Part shown: piece after piece, positions 19,218 through 27,312 of the stretch
Layout of the letters: each line of letters begins with the position of its first letter
Numbering within the stretch: position 1 is the first letter of the stretch
DNA from: Halomonas sp. 1513
Lineage (GTDB): Bacteria > Pseudomonadota > Gammaproteobacteria > Pseudomonadales > Halomonadaceae
Direction: 5' to 3'
Length of the DNA: 64,000 nucleotides
Assembly: GCA_001971685.1 (NCBI GenBank)
Contig: CP019326.1
Span: 1,736,001-1,800,000, forward strand
The notes under the pieces: generated by a model
What the model saw: the letters and a program-made list of their open reading frames with translations, nothing else
Told to the model about the DNA's origin: nothing
Database searches by the model: none
Position numbers and translations under genes: made by a program

Positions 19218-19630
19218 GTATCCTCCAACCAGTTGTCCACCTCGAGGCCCGCCACGCGCCGGAACTCGCCAAGGTTGGCGGTCACCAGCCGGCACGGCAG
19301 GGCGAGTGCCTGGGCGGCGATCAGCATGTCGTTGGGGCCGATCGGTGTGCCGGCGCTGAACAGCTGCTGCCGCAGCTGAGCATAGTGTCGGTCCATGGGC
19401 GGCTCGAAGGGCACCACCGGCAGCGCCGCAAGGATCTGCTCGACCTGCCGGGTCAGCCGTGGGCTGGCGCGTTTCAGGGCGCCAAAGCGCAGCTCGGCGG
19501 CGACCACCACGCTGGTGCAGACCGTCTCCTCGCCGACGGCGGCGATGCGCTCGGCGACGCGACCCTGGGGCTCGCGGACCAGCCTCGAAAGGATATTGGT
19601 ATCCAGCAGATAGTGATAAGGCGCACTCAC
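19214..19630 (-). CDS. vapC: PIN-domain ribonuclease toxin, VapC family
   Basis: The 138-residue PIN domain shows the acidic active-site set: Asp10 in LLDTNILS, Glu46 in AAELRFG and Asp101 in NDMLIAA. Family toxins cleave tRNA or rRNA and are neutralised by VapB. The start overlaps the vapB stop by 4 bases and its stop overlaps the coaE start by 4 bases, so translation of coaE is likely coupled to that of the toxin. Target RNA is not predictable. Confidence 0.9.
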   Translation of the reverse strand: MSAPYHYLLDTNILSRLVREPQGRVAERIAAVGEETVCTSVVVAAELRFGALKRASPRLTRQVEQILAALPVVPFEPPMDRHYAQLRQQLFSAGTPIGPNDMLIAAQALALPCRLVTANLGEFRRVAGLEVDNWLEDT

Positions 19631-19866
19631 CAGGCGTCATCCAGCGGCAGCAGGTCGTCGTCGAGCCCTTCATCCAGCGACTCGTCCAGCGGCGATAGCG
19701 TGGACAGGGTGGCGAGCAGGCCGCGTGGCGCAATGGGGCGGATGATCAGCCGGTCGCCGTCGCGGCTGATGATGGCCTCATCGCCCTCCAGCTCGAACTC
19801 GCGGGGAATGCGCAGCGCCTGGTTGCGGCCGTTGCGAAACAGGCGGATATGGCGTTCTTCGGACAT
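19627..19866 (-). CDS. vapB: VapB-type antitoxin with AbrB-like DNA-binding domain
   Basis: A 79-residue protein; the N-terminal half RLFRNGRNQALRIPREFEL is a typical SpoVT/AbrB swapped-hairpin domain, and the acidic C-terminal tail (DESLDEGLDDDLLPLDD) is suited to blocking the toxin active site. The ATG at 19866 has AGGAG about 7 bases upstream. Such antitoxins repress their own operon; the perfect palindrome at 19883-19910 just upstream is a candidate operator. Confidence 0.88.
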   Translation of the reverse strand: MSEERHIRLFRNGRNQALRIPREFELEGDEAIISRDGDRLIIRPIAPRGLLATLSTLSPLDESLDEGLDDDLLPLDDAW

Positions 19867-19882
19867 CTGAGCTCCTGATCGT

Positions 19883-19910
19883 GCCGGCCTATGCCTTAGC
19901 ATAGGCCGGC
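19883..19910. promoter_or_regulatory. Perfect 12-bp inverted repeat upstream of vapB
   Basis: GCCGGCCTATGC (19883-19894) and GCATAGGCCGGC (19899-19910) are separated by four bases. It lies between pilD and vapB, starting 17 bases before the vapB start codon. It could be the VapBC operator or a terminator for pilD; no T-run follows on the minus strand, which favours an operator. Confidence 0.55.
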
Positions 19911-19936
19911 GGCGAGGAGCAATCAAGCGCTCGGCG

Positions 19937-20791
19937 CTACACCCCCACCAGCCCTTGATAGAACGCCATCAGCGGCTCGCCCATCAGCAGCGCGATCCAG
20001 CCTGCCATGGCCAGGAAGGGGCCGAACGGCATCGGCGCGCCGCGCATCTTGGGCATCGCCAGCTGCAGCGCGATACCCACCAGCGCGCCGACCCCGGCGG
20101 AGAGGATCAGCACCAGCGGCAGGTACTGCCAGCCCAGCCAGGCGCCCAGCGCGGCGAGCAGCTTGAAGTCGCCGTAGCCCATGCCCTCCTTGCCGGTGAC
20201 CAGTTTGAACAGCCAGTAGAAGCTCCACAGCGCCAGGTAGCCGAGCATGGCGCCGATCACCGCGCTGGGCAGCAGCAGCGGCTGGAACAGCAGCTGATAG
20301 AGCAGCCCGGCCCACAGCAGCGGCAGGGTCATGATGTCGGGCAGCAGCTGGGTGCGCAGGTCGATCACCGCCAGCGCCAGCAGCGTCAGGCAGGCGCCGA
20401 CGATGAATAAGCCGGCCAGGCTGGCGCCGTACAGCGCCACCGCGGCCAGGGTCAGTACCGCCCCGGCCAGCTCGATCAGCGGATACTGCGGGCTGATCCG
20501 CCCGTTGCAGCCGGCGCAGCGCCCGCGGCGCTTGAGGTAGCCGAGCAGCGGGATATTGTCGTGCCAGGCGATCGGCTGGCCGCAGCCGGGGCACTGCGAG
20601 CGTGGCGTCAGCAGGTTGAAGCGCGCCACCGCCTCCGGCTGCTGCTCCAGGGCATCCAGCGCCTCGGCGCGCCAGCCCTGCATCAGCATCACCGGCAGAC
20701 GGGTGATCACCACGTTGAGAAAACTGCCCAGGCACAGCCCGAGCACGGCGGCCAGCGGCCAGAGCATCGCGGGGGGAAGGTCTAGCGTCAA
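19937..20791 (-). CDS. pilD: Prepilin peptidase / N-methyltransferase PilD
   Basis: An inner-membrane aspartyl protease that cuts the leader of type IV prepilins and methylates the new N-terminus. At 284 residues it has the zinc-binding cytoplasmic domain with Cys67, Cys70, Cys92 and Cys95, and catalytic Asp144 (VIDLRTQLLPD) and Asp208 (GYGDFK). Eight or so membrane segments are visible. The start is TTG at 20791, with AGGAG six bases upstream, and it overlaps the hepT stop (TTGA). Its substrate is probably the pilin encoded at 25834. Confidence 0.94.
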   Translation of the reverse strand: MTLDLPPAMLWPLAAVLGLCLGSFLNVVITRLPVMLMQGWRAEALDALEQQPEAVARFNLLTPRSQCPGCGQPIAWHDNIPLLGYLKRRGRCAGCNGRISPQYPLIELAGAVLTLAAVALYGASLAGLFIVGACLTLLALAVIDLRTQLLPDIMTLPLLWAGLLYQLLFQPLLLPSAVIGAMLGYLALWSFYWLFKLVTGKEGMGYGDFKLLAALGAWLGWQYLPLVLILSAGVGALVGIALQLAMPKMRGAPMPFGPFLAMAGWIALLMGEPLMAFYQGLVGV

Positions 20792-21222
20792 AACGAACTC
20801 CTGGATAACGCCTCATGTGCTTGCCGGGCGAAGCTGATCAAGCGGAGGTAGTGATCCGCCATGATCACATCTCGGATGATCTCTTCATCGACATTGAGGT
20901 AGTCGTGCACTAGCGCATTGCGCAGACCAATGACCTTGCGCCAGGGAATCTCATGGCCAATGAGTCCAGCATCGATCAGGCGCTCGAATGCGTTCAGTGC
21001 GTCCTGACTAGGGATGCCGGACGTATGCCGAGCCCAATGCTTGGCAACGCCGATACAGCCTTCGATGAGCACCTGCAGGGTGCGTTCTGCGGCGTGTCGT
21101 TCGAGGCGCGACCAGGCGCGCTGTTCACCGATTGTTCTGAGCGTGGCGATATCGGCTTCGCACTCATCGAGATGCTGCTCGAGGGCAACAAGATAGGCAA
21201 TAATTGAACGGGGATCAGCCAT
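20788..21222 (-). CDS. hepT: HEPN-domain toxin of a MNT/HEPN pair (HepT-like)
   Basis: A helical 144-residue protein with the HEPN ribonuclease signature R-X4-H-X-Y at Arg101, His106 and Tyr108 (RNALVHDY). In characterised pairs the tyrosine is AMPylated by the MNT partner, which silences the RNase. The ATG at 21222 overlaps the mntA end by 8 bases and the TGA overlaps the pilD TTG. The sequence is visibly less GC-rich than the flanking pil genes, consistent with acquisition. The family call rests on motif and neighbour. Confidence 0.87.
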   Translation of the reverse strand: MADPRSIIAYLVALEQHLDECEADIATLRTIGEQRAWSRLERHAAERTLQVLIEGCIGVAKHWARHTSGIPSQDALNAFERLIDAGLIGHEIPWRKVIGLRNALVHDYLNVDEEIIRDVIMADHYLRLISFARQAHEALSRSSF

Positions 21223-21619
21223 TGCGCGTTGCTCGTGGTGCGTAGTCGATTTCCCATAGTGACATGATTCGCGACTCATGGGTCATGCGCTGCTGAGGCG
21301 AGCGGTCGAGCAGCAGCTGGCCGTCGCAGAGAATGCTCCAGCCCAGCGGGATCGGTGCAATAGCCAGGTCCACTACGCTCAGGGCTTGCTCTGGTAACCC
21401 CAGTGCCGCTTGCCAGTCCATCGCCAGCAGCTCGGGACGCAGGCGGCGCTCCAGCGCCTCGTGGGGCCAGTCGCTGAACGCCACCGCCAGGTCGTAGTCG
21501 CTGGCGGCATGGTGATCGCCGCGCGCCCGCGAGCCATACAGCCACAGCGCGATCAGCGACGCCTCGCCCTCGGCCAGCGCGACGATACGTGCCAGCAGCG
21601 GATCCGTTACGGTGCTCAA
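21215..21619 (-). CDS. mntA: Minimal nucleotidyltransferase antitoxin (MntA-like)
   Basis: The 134-residue protein has the GS-X10-D-X-D nucleotidyltransferase motif at Gly29-Ser30 and Asp41/Asp43 (GSRARGDHHAASDYD), with a third acidic residue likely at Asp100-range VVDLA. In studied systems it transfers AMP to HepT. Its start is TTG at 21619, overlapping the pilC stop (TTGA), with GGGGAG six bases upstream. No other start with a ribosome site fits. It is encoded inside the pil operon, so expression probably follows pilus genes. Confidence 0.85.
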   Translation of the reverse strand: MSTVTDPLLARIVALAEGEASLIALWLYGSRARGDHHAASDYDLAVAFSDWPHEALERRLRPELLAMDWQAALGLPEQALSVVDLAIAPIPLGWSILCDGQLLLDRSPQQRMTHESRIMSLWEIDYAPRATRNG

Positions 21620-22848
21620 ATCACACTCCCCAGTTCGAAGATCGGCAGGTACATCGAGATCACCAGGCCGCCGACCAGCACGCCGAGCACCACGATGATG
21701 AACGGCTCGAGCAGCGAGGTGAGGGCGTCGACCTTGTTGTCGACCTCCTCCTCGTAGTAGTCGGCCACGCGGTTGAGCATGGCGTCCAGCGAGCCGGCTT
21801 CCTCGCCGATGCTGACCATCTGCACGGCGAGCGCGGGGAAGCGTTCGGTGAGGCGCATGGCGAAGTAGAGCTGCTGGCCGGTGGCGACGTCGTCGCGCAC
21901 CTGCAGCACCGAGCGCTCGTAGACCTTGTTGCCGGCGGCGCCGGCGGCGGTCTCCAGCGACTCGACCAGCGGCACCCCGGCGCCGAAGGTGGTGGCCAGG
22001 GTGCGCGAGTAGCGCGCCACGCAGGACTTGTCGAGGATATCGCCGATCACCGGAATCCGCAGCGACAGCGCGTGCATGCGGTAGGCGAAGGACTCCGAGC
22101 GCTTCATGCCCTGGCGGATCACCACCACCGTGCCGACCACGATGGCGATGCCCCACAGCCAGTAGGCCTGGGCGAACTCGGAGAGCGCGATGGTCATGCG
22201 CGTCATCGCCGGCAGCTCGGCGCCGAAGCCGCGGAACAGGCTCTCGAACTGCGGCACCACCTTGATCAGCAGCAGCGCGGTGACGCCGATGGCCACGGCG
22301 ATGACCGCGATCGGGTAGTAGAGCGCCTTCTTGACCCGGCCCTTGAGCGACTCGACCTTCTCCTTGTAGGTCGCCACCCGCTCCAGCATGCGGTCCAGCG
22401 AGCCCGACTGCTCGCCGGCCTCGACCATGTTGGCGAACAGCCGGTCGAAGTGCTCGGGGTGGCGCTTGAGCGCCTCGGAGAAGCTCGCCCCGGCCGCCAC
22501 CTCGTTCATCAGCTCCTGGACCAGGGCGCTCATGGCGGGTTTCTTGAGGCTCTCGGCCACCACCTGGAAGGCCTGCAGCACCGGCACCCCGGCGCGGATC
22601 ATGGTCGCCATCTGGCGGGCGAACAGCATCACGTCGCGGGGCTTGATCTTGCCCGCGCCGCCGAACAGCGAGCTCTTGCGGCGCACGCTCTTGATGATGA
22701 TATTCTGCCCGGCCAGCTCGCGCTCAACCTCGGCCTTCTGGCTGGCGACGATCTCGCCCTGCACCTTGCGCCCGTTGGGGCCCTTGCCGGCCCACTTCCA
22801 GCGGTGCAGCTTGACCTTGTTCGGCGCCTTGAGTTGTCGTGTCGCCAT
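21616..22848 (-). CDS. pilC: Type IV pilus inner-membrane platform protein PilC
   Basis: GspF-family protein that couples the PilB motor to pilin extrusion. The 410 residues hold two GspF domains (about 75-200 and 275-400), each with membrane helices, and conserved blocks such as FARQMATMIRAGVPVLQAF and GEEAGSLDAMLNRVADYYEEEVD. A repeat element separates it from pilB. Its stop is overlapped by the TTG start of mntA. Confidence 0.95.
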   Translation of the reverse strand: MATRQLKAPNKVKLHRWKWAGKGPNGRKVQGEIVASQKAEVERELAGQNIIIKSVRRKSSLFGGAGKIKPRDVMLFARQMATMIRAGVPVLQAFQVVAESLKKPAMSALVQELMNEVAAGASFSEALKRHPEHFDRLFANMVEAGEQSGSLDRMLERVATYKEKVESLKGRVKKALYYPIAVIAVAIGVTALLLIKVVPQFESLFRGFGAELPAMTRMTIALSEFAQAYWLWGIAIVVGTVVVIRQGMKRSESFAYRMHALSLRIPVIGDILDKSCVARYSRTLATTFGAGVPLVESLETAAGAAGNKVYERSVLQVRDDVATGQQLYFAMRLTERFPALAVQMVSIGEEAGSLDAMLNRVADYYEEEVDNKVDALTSLLEPFIIVVLGVLVGGLVISMYLPIFELGSVI

Positions 22849-22918
22849 GTTCGCTCCCCTGCGTTATCTAACTGTGCGTCTCGGGCAATCTTAGCCTGCC
22901 GTGCCGCTCGGGACTTCC

Positions 22919-23012
22919 CCGGCGGCAGGCCTGCGAGGGGGCGCTGTAAACCATCCCTGGGCGCTCCCTATGCCATCCCTGGCATAGAACCCCCTCTCCG
23001 GCCTGCCCCCGG
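22919..23012. repeat. Branched palindromic repeat, copy A (94 bases)
   Basis: Between pilB and pilC. The outer stem is CCGGCGGCAGGCC with GGCCTGCCCCCGG. The core holds CCATCCCTGGGCGCT and a hairpin TATGCC-ATCCCT-GGCATA. Five further copies in this window share the layout. Confidence 0.85.
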
Positions 23013-23035
23013 CGTCCCTCGCTTGCTGCTCGGCG

Positions 23036-24784
23036 CTATTCCTTAATCACCCGGTTGACTTCTTCCAGGCTGGTAATCCCCTGCATCACCTTGAGCAGGC
23101 CGCTGCGGCGCAGGTCCGGGTGGCCCTCGCGGCGCGCCTGCTCATCCAGCTCCATGGCGTTGCCGTTGCGCATGATCAGCTGGCTGATCGACTCGGAGAC
23201 CGGCACCACCTCGTAGATCCCCACCCGGCCCTTGTAGCCCAGGGTGCACTTGCGACAGCCCACCGGGTGGTAGATCGTCGCCCGGGCGATCTCCTCGTCG
23301 CTGAAGCCCTCCTCGCGCAGCGCCGCGGCGGGGATCTCCGCCGGCTCCTTGCACAGCGCGCAGAGCTTGCGCGCCAGCCGCTGGGCGATGATCAGGCTCA
23401 CCGAGCTTGCGATATTGAACGCCGCCACGCCCATGTTGGAGAGTCGCGTGAGGGTCTCGGCGGCGGAGTTGGTGTGCACCGTGGAGAGCACCAGGTGGCC
23501 GGTCTGCGAGGCCTTGACGGCGATCTCGGCGGTCTCCAGGTCGCGGATCTCGCCGACCATGACGATATCCGGGTCCTGGCGCAGGAAGGCGCGCAGGGCG
23601 CTGGCGAAGTCGAGGCCGATCTTGGTGTGCACGTTGACCTGGTTGACCCCCGGCACCTTGAGCTCCACCGGGTCTTCGGCGGTGGAGATATTGCGCTCGG
23701 TGGTATTGAGGATATTGATGCCGGTGTAGAGCGTCACCGTCTTGCCGCTGCCGGTGGGGCCGGTGACCAGAATCATGCCCTGGGGCTCGGCCAGCACCTC
23801 CTCGTAGAGCTCGCGCTGCTCGGGGGTGAAGCCCAGCGCGTCGATGCCGAGCTGCGCCGAGGCCGGGTCGAGGATCCGCAGCACGATCTTCTCGCCGTAC
23901 ACCGTGGGCAGCGAGTTGACGCGAAAGTCGATGGAGCGCTGCTTGGAGAGACGCAGCTTGATGGCGCCGTCCTGGGGCAGGCGCCGCTCGGAGATGTCCA
24001 GCCGCGCCATGACCTTGAGGCGCGCGGCGATCCGCGTGCGCATGCCGAACGGCGGCCGCGCGGCCTCGAGCAGAATGCCGTCGATGCGCAGGCGGATGCG
24101 GTAGCTCGACTCGTAGGGCTCGAAGTGGATATCCGAGGCGCCGCGCTTTATGGCGTCGAGCAGCACCTTGTTGACGAAGCGCACCACCGGGGCGTCGTCG
24201 CTGCTGGCGGTGACGGCGCTGTCGTCGGCGGGGTCGTACTCGTCGTAGGCGAGGCCCTCGAGCGCTTCGTCGGCGTCGTCGAGGCCCTCCATCATGTCGC
24301 CCTGGCCGACCTGGCTGAGGTAGTTCTCCAGCGCCGGGGCCAGCTGGTCCAGCGGCGCCAGCACGCCCTCCACCGAGATACCCAGGGCAAACTGCAGTTC
24401 GTCGAGCTTGGCCAGGGTGGAGGGGTAGGGCACCGCCACCGTGACGCTGCGTTCGTTGCGCGTCAGCGGCATCACGCCGAGCTTGCGCAGCAGCGCTTCG
24501 GGCATTTCGTCGGCCGGCGGCAGGCTGTCGATGCGCAGGGCGTCGAGGTCGAGCAGCGGCAGGCCGTACTCCCAGGCCGCGGCCATCGCCGCCTGGCGCG
24601 GGGTGACCAAGCCGCTCTCGACCAGGTGCTGCATCATCGAGACCTCTTCCTCGCGGGCTTCCTGCTCGGCGCGGCTGGCCGCGGGCGCGGAGAGCAGGCC
24701 CTCCTCGACCAGCCGCCCGGCGATGCCGCGAAGGCGGGTGGGCGGGGCGTCGGGCAGGGTGCCGGGGGGCAGGGCATCGGTCAT
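23036..24784 (-). CDS. pilB: Type IV pilus assembly ATPase PilB
   Basis: Hexameric motor for pilus extension. At 582 residues it has an N-terminal T2SSE-N type domain, then the ATPase core with Walker A GPTGSGKT (Lys348), an Asp box and Walker B VMVGEIRDLETAEIA, and a zinc tetracysteine formed by CALC and CRKC toward the C-terminus. It is first of the pilBCD unit; about 1 kb of repeat-rich DNA separates it from the divergent pilin gene. Confidence 0.95.
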   Translation of the reverse strand: MTDALPPGTLPDAPPTRLRGIAGRLVEEGLLSAPAASRAEQEAREEEVSMMQHLVESGLVTPRQAAMAAAWEYGLPLLDLDALRIDSLPPADEMPEALLRKLGVMPLTRNERSVTVAVPYPSTLAKLDELQFALGISVEGVLAPLDQLAPALENYLSQVGQGDMMEGLDDADEALEGLAYDEYDPADDSAVTASSDDAPVVRFVNKVLLDAIKRGASDIHFEPYESSYRIRLRIDGILLEAARPPFGMRTRIAARLKVMARLDISERRLPQDGAIKLRLSKQRSIDFRVNSLPTVYGEKIVLRILDPASAQLGIDALGFTPEQRELYEEVLAEPQGMILVTGPTGSGKTVTLYTGINILNTTERNISTAEDPVELKVPGVNQVNVHTKIGLDFASALRAFLRQDPDIVMVGEIRDLETAEIAVKASQTGHLVLSTVHTNSAAETLTRLSNMGVAAFNIASSVSLIIAQRLARKLCALCKEPAEIPAAALREEGFSDEEIARATIYHPVGCRKCTLGYKGRVGIYEVVPVSESISQLIMRNGNAMELDEQARREGHPDLRRSGLLKVMQGITSLEEVNRVIKE

Positions 24785-24887
24785 GGGATGTCTCGATATC
24801 GCAAGCGTTATTACCAGTCTACTCTTGATTGGGGTTGAAGAAAGCCATGAAAAGCCATCAAAAGTGCTCAGCTCAGCGCCGTCTTCA

Positions 24888-24933
24888 GTGTGGGAGCGAC
24901 TTCAGTCGCGATTGCAGCGCGCAGCGCTGCCGG
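24888..24933. repeat. REP-like unit upstream of palindrome copy B
   Basis: GTGTGGGAGCGACTTCAGTC followed by GCGATTGCAGCGCGCAGCGC, nearly identical to the unit at 25175. Confidence 0.75.
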
Positions 24934-24973
24934 CCCTTACACCAGCGCCTACCCCGGCTCCACTCGGGACTTC

Positions 24974-25149
24974 CCGGCGGCAGGCCTACGAGAAGGCGCT
25001 GTAAACCCATCCCTGGGCGCTAACTTGCGCCCTGCTGCGCTCTCGCATCCTGCTCCGCTTGCAGGACCGGTGCTGGCCATCCATGGCCAGCCCGTTCGGA
25101 GCAGTGCTCCTCACCCATGGCGCAAACCTTCTCTCCGGCCTGCCGCCGG
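24974..25149. repeat. Branched palindromic repeat, copy B (long form, 176 bases)
   Basis: Same outer arms as copy A, but the second internal hairpin is extended by about 80 bases that include CTGGCCATCCATGGCCAG nested in TGCTCCG/CGGAGCA arms. Its closest relative is copy D on the other side of pilA, in opposite orientation. Confidence 0.85.
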
Positions 25150-25174
25150 CGTCCCTCGCTTGGTGCCGTCTCCC

Positions 25175-25220
25175 GTGTGGGAGCGACTTCAGTCGCGATT
25201 GCAGCAAGCAGCGCTGCCGG
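25175..25220. repeat. REP-like unit upstream of palindrome copy C
   Basis: Begins GTGTGGGAGCGACTTCAGTC at 25175; with copy C it forms the second member of a tandem composite repeat whose first member is 24888-25149. Confidence 0.75.
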
Positions 25221-25262
25221 CCCCTTACACCAGCGTCTACCCCGGCCCCGCTCGGGACTGAT

Positions 25263-25357
25263 CCGGCGGCAGGTCTACGAGAAGGCGCTGTAAACCCATC
25301 CCTGGGCGCTACCTTGCGCCATCCATGGCGCAAACCTTCTCTCCGGCCTGCCCCCGG
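25263..25357. repeat. Branched palindromic repeat, copy C (95 bases)
   Basis: Short form with hairpin TTGCGCC-AT..-GGCGCAA in the centre and outer arms CCGGCGGCAGGTC / GGCCTGCCCCCGG. Confidence 0.85.
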
Positions 25358-25833
25358 CATCCCTCGCTTGGCGCTTGGCGCTTACAGCTCGGCGCCGGTA
25401 CCAAACCCCCTAACAAAATGGTGTCAGGGGGTTGTCCCGCGGCCAAAGGTAAACTAGTGTAACAAAGTGTCAGCGTTAAACGCCCAACGCCCAGCCGCCG
25501 GCGCCAGGCAGGCGGCATGAGCGGAATGGCAAATAACGTTGAAAAATTGCCCTACTCAATGGATGGTCCGGGGTGGTAAGTGGGCTAGGATGTAAGATGA
25601 AGATGGTAGTGCGCGGGTGTGAGGCGGGTAGCGGCGAGCTTAAAGCGCCCAGCCGCAAGCGCCAGGCAAGTAGGCCGTCAGCTTGTGGCCTAGGCTATGT
25701 CTGAAATGTCGGCGAGCGCAGCCAGTTTTCGGGCACAGCCTAGGAAAGTGGTGGGCTTTTCAGAGCATGTGACGGTAGATCAAACGGCCAAGGCGCCAAC
25801 CAATACGCAAGGGCAACCGGAAGGGGTAGAAAA

Positions 25834-26337
25834 ATGAAGAATCAAATGACCAAACAGCCTGTCAAGGGCAAGGCCGGCCAGGGCGGTTTTACCCTGATCG
25901 AACTGCTGATCGTGGTGGCGATTATCGGGATTTTGGCGGCCATTGCGATTCCAAGATATCAGGATTATGTTCTTAGAAGCGAAGTAAATTCAATTATTGC
26001 TAGTATTCGAGGAACTTTGACACAAGCTGAAGATCACGTTCTTAACGGCAGAGAGCTTGTGACTAACCCCACTCCGGGTGCCGATGAAGGTTATATTGGA
26101 GTTCCTGAGGATTTTAATGAAAAAGGTGTTGTAAGCTTTTTAAATGAAGAAGATGATAATCCTTCTATTATATTCACATTCAGTGGTGTTGGTGTGCCGG
26201 CCGCATTAGATGCTACGGATTTCATAGCCTATACCCGTGGTGATGCAGGATGGTCATGTAGCACATCAATTGAAGAGGCAACGGTGAATATTAGTAATTG
26301 CACACAAGGTGCTAATGCTCCAGAGGCTAACCCATAA
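25834..26337 (+). CDS. pilA: Type IV major pilin
   Basis: A class of type IVa prepilin: after a 17-residue leader ending GG comes [22 protein letters not shown], with Phe+1 and Glu+5 for PilD cleavage and assembly. Two C-terminal cysteines (in WSCS and SNCT) can form the usual disulfide loop. The mature protein is about 150 residues. The start ATG at 25834 has GGAAGGGG upstream. The body is strikingly AT-rich: I count 21 G or C in the 60 bases 25981-26040, far below neighbouring genes, while the conserved 5' part is of host composition. This suggests a replaced or fast-diverging pilin body. A strong terminator follows. Confidence 0.95.
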   Translation: MKNQMTKQPVKGKAGQGGFTLIELLIVVAIIGILAAIAIPRYQDYVLRSEVNSIIASIRGTLTQAEDHVLNGRELVTNPTPGADEGYIGVPEDFNEKGVVSFLNEEDDNPSIIFTFSGVGVPAALDATDFIAYTRGDAGWSCSTSIEEATVNISNCTQGANAPEANP

Positions 26338-26355
26338 CATATTGACTAAATATTC

Positions 26356-26382
26356 GGCCGGCGCTCGCCGGCCTTTTCTTTT
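26356..26382 (+). terminator. Rho-independent terminator after pilA
   Basis: GGCCGGCG (26356-26363) pairs with CGCCGGCC (26366-26373), followed by TTTTCTTTT. Confidence 0.88.
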
Positions 26383-26462
26383 CCCATCCTGCATCCATCT
26401 CCACACCCCTTGCACCATTCCCCGCTACGCTATTCCCAAACCCGCAATCCAAGGAGCTTGCC

Positions 26463-27035
26463 ATGTCGATGCTTGCCAACCGTTCGTACCGCTGGCCGTG
26501 GCTGGCGGCGGGGGCGCTGACCCTGGCGCTGGGGGCGTCGCCGCTGGCGGCGCAGCCGGGCGCGGCGCCTGATATTTATCTGGCCCAGGGCCAGGGGCAG
26601 GGCGCTTCACAAGGGCAGGGCCAGGGCCAGCGTCGCCAGCAGCAGGAGGCGCGGGGTGGTGACGAGCGCCGCGGTGAGTGGGGCGACCGCGAGCGGCGCT
26701 ACCATAGCGAGCGAGGCGAGCGCCGCGACAGCGACCGGCGCAGCCGCGACAACTGGCGCGACGGCCCGAGCCTCGAGGAGCGGGTGATCCGCCGTATCTT
26801 CGAGGACAACCGCGAGTACGTCAGCCGCGACGCCGACCTGCCGCCGGGCATCCGCAAGAACCTCGAGCGCGGCAAGCCGCTGCCCCCGGGCATCGCCAAG
26901 CGCTTCGACGACCGCCTGCACGGCCAGCTCCCCCGCTACGACGGCTACGAATGGCGCCAGGCCGGCGAAGACGCCATCCTCGTCGATATCGCCAACGAGG
27001 TGGTCTACGAGATCCTGCGCGGGGTGGTGTACTAA
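26463..27035 (+). CDS. CigR-like secreted protein (anti-virulence regulator family)
   Basis: A 190-residue protein with a signal peptide (hydrophobic about residues 12-30), then a low-complexity Gln/Gly/Arg-rich stretch (about 40-100) and a conserved C-terminal domain containing LPPGIRKNLERGKPLPPGIAKR, the hallmark I associate with the CigR/RcnB-like family. In Salmonella CigR is a type III effector with antivirulence effect; in environmental bacteria the role is unknown. It follows pilA's terminator, so it has its own transcript. Function left open. Confidence 0.7.
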   Translation: MSMLANRSYRWPWLAAGALTLALGASPLAAQPGAAPDIYLAQGQGQGASQGQGQGQRRQQQEARGGDERRGEWGDRERRYHSERGERRDSDRRSRDNWRDGPSLEERVIRRIFEDNREYVSRDADLPPGIRKNLERGKPLPPGIAKRFDDRLHGQLPRYDGYEWRQAGEDAILVDIANEVVYEILRGVVY

Positions 27036-27037
27036 GC

Positions 27038-27069
27038 CAGCGCCCAGCGCCCAGCGCCCAGCGCCCAGC
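27038..27069. repeat. Short tandem repeat of CAGCGCC (about 4.5 units)
   Basis: The 7-base unit CAGCGCC is repeated just after the stop codon of the CigR-like gene and runs into palindrome copy D. Confidence 0.8.
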
Positions 27070-27077
27070 AAGGGACG

Positions 27078-27253
27078 CCGGGGATAGGTCGAAGAGAAGG
27101 TTTGCGCCATGGGTGAGGAGCACTGCTCCGAACGGGCTGGCCATGGATGGCCAGCACCGGTCCTGCAAGCGGAGCAGGATGCGAGAGCGCAGCAGGGCGC
27201 AAGGTAGCGCCCAGGGATGGGTTTACAGCGCCTTCTCGCAGGCCTATCCCCGG
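27078..27253. repeat. Branched palindromic repeat, copy D (long form, inverted)
   Basis: Reverse complement is nearly identical to copy B in the core; the outer arms differ but still pair (GGATAGGTC with GGCCTATCC). Together with B it brackets pilA and the CigR-like gene as inverted repeats. Confidence 0.85.
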
Positions 27254-27312
27254 ATCAGTCCCGGGCCACGCCAAGCGAGAGAAGGCCCCTGCCTTGGCGC
27301 CACTCCCTGTGC

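Larger units (their letters stand above)
24785..25833. other. Gene-free repeat-rich region between pilB and pilA
   Basis: No credible gene is seen. It contains two REP units, each about 85 bases before a branched palindrome copy (B and C), so a unit of roughly 287 bases is present twice in tandem. After 25358 come a hairpin AACCCCCT/AGGGGGTT at 25404-25433 and two copies of a short motif like CGCCCAGCCG..GCGCCAGGCA near 25490 and 25648. Promoters for pilB (minus) and pilA (plus) must lie here, but no convincing sigma-70 or sigma-54 site was found by eye. Confidence 0.7.

Noticed and set aside
18585..19733. Longer 382-codon version of coaE
   Set aside because: The extra 172 codons are an out-of-frame reading of vapC; CoaE homology begins at 19217 with a ribosome site.
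24829..25457. Several 60-130 codon frames in the pilB-pilA gap
   Set aside because: They lie on REP and palindrome repeats, and the same peptide pieces recur at each repeat copy, so they are repeat translation and not genes.
25700..25833. Sigma-54 promoter for pilA
   Set aside because: Expected by analogy with Pseudomonas, but no GG-N10-GC pair in a TGGCAC-like context was found by eye.
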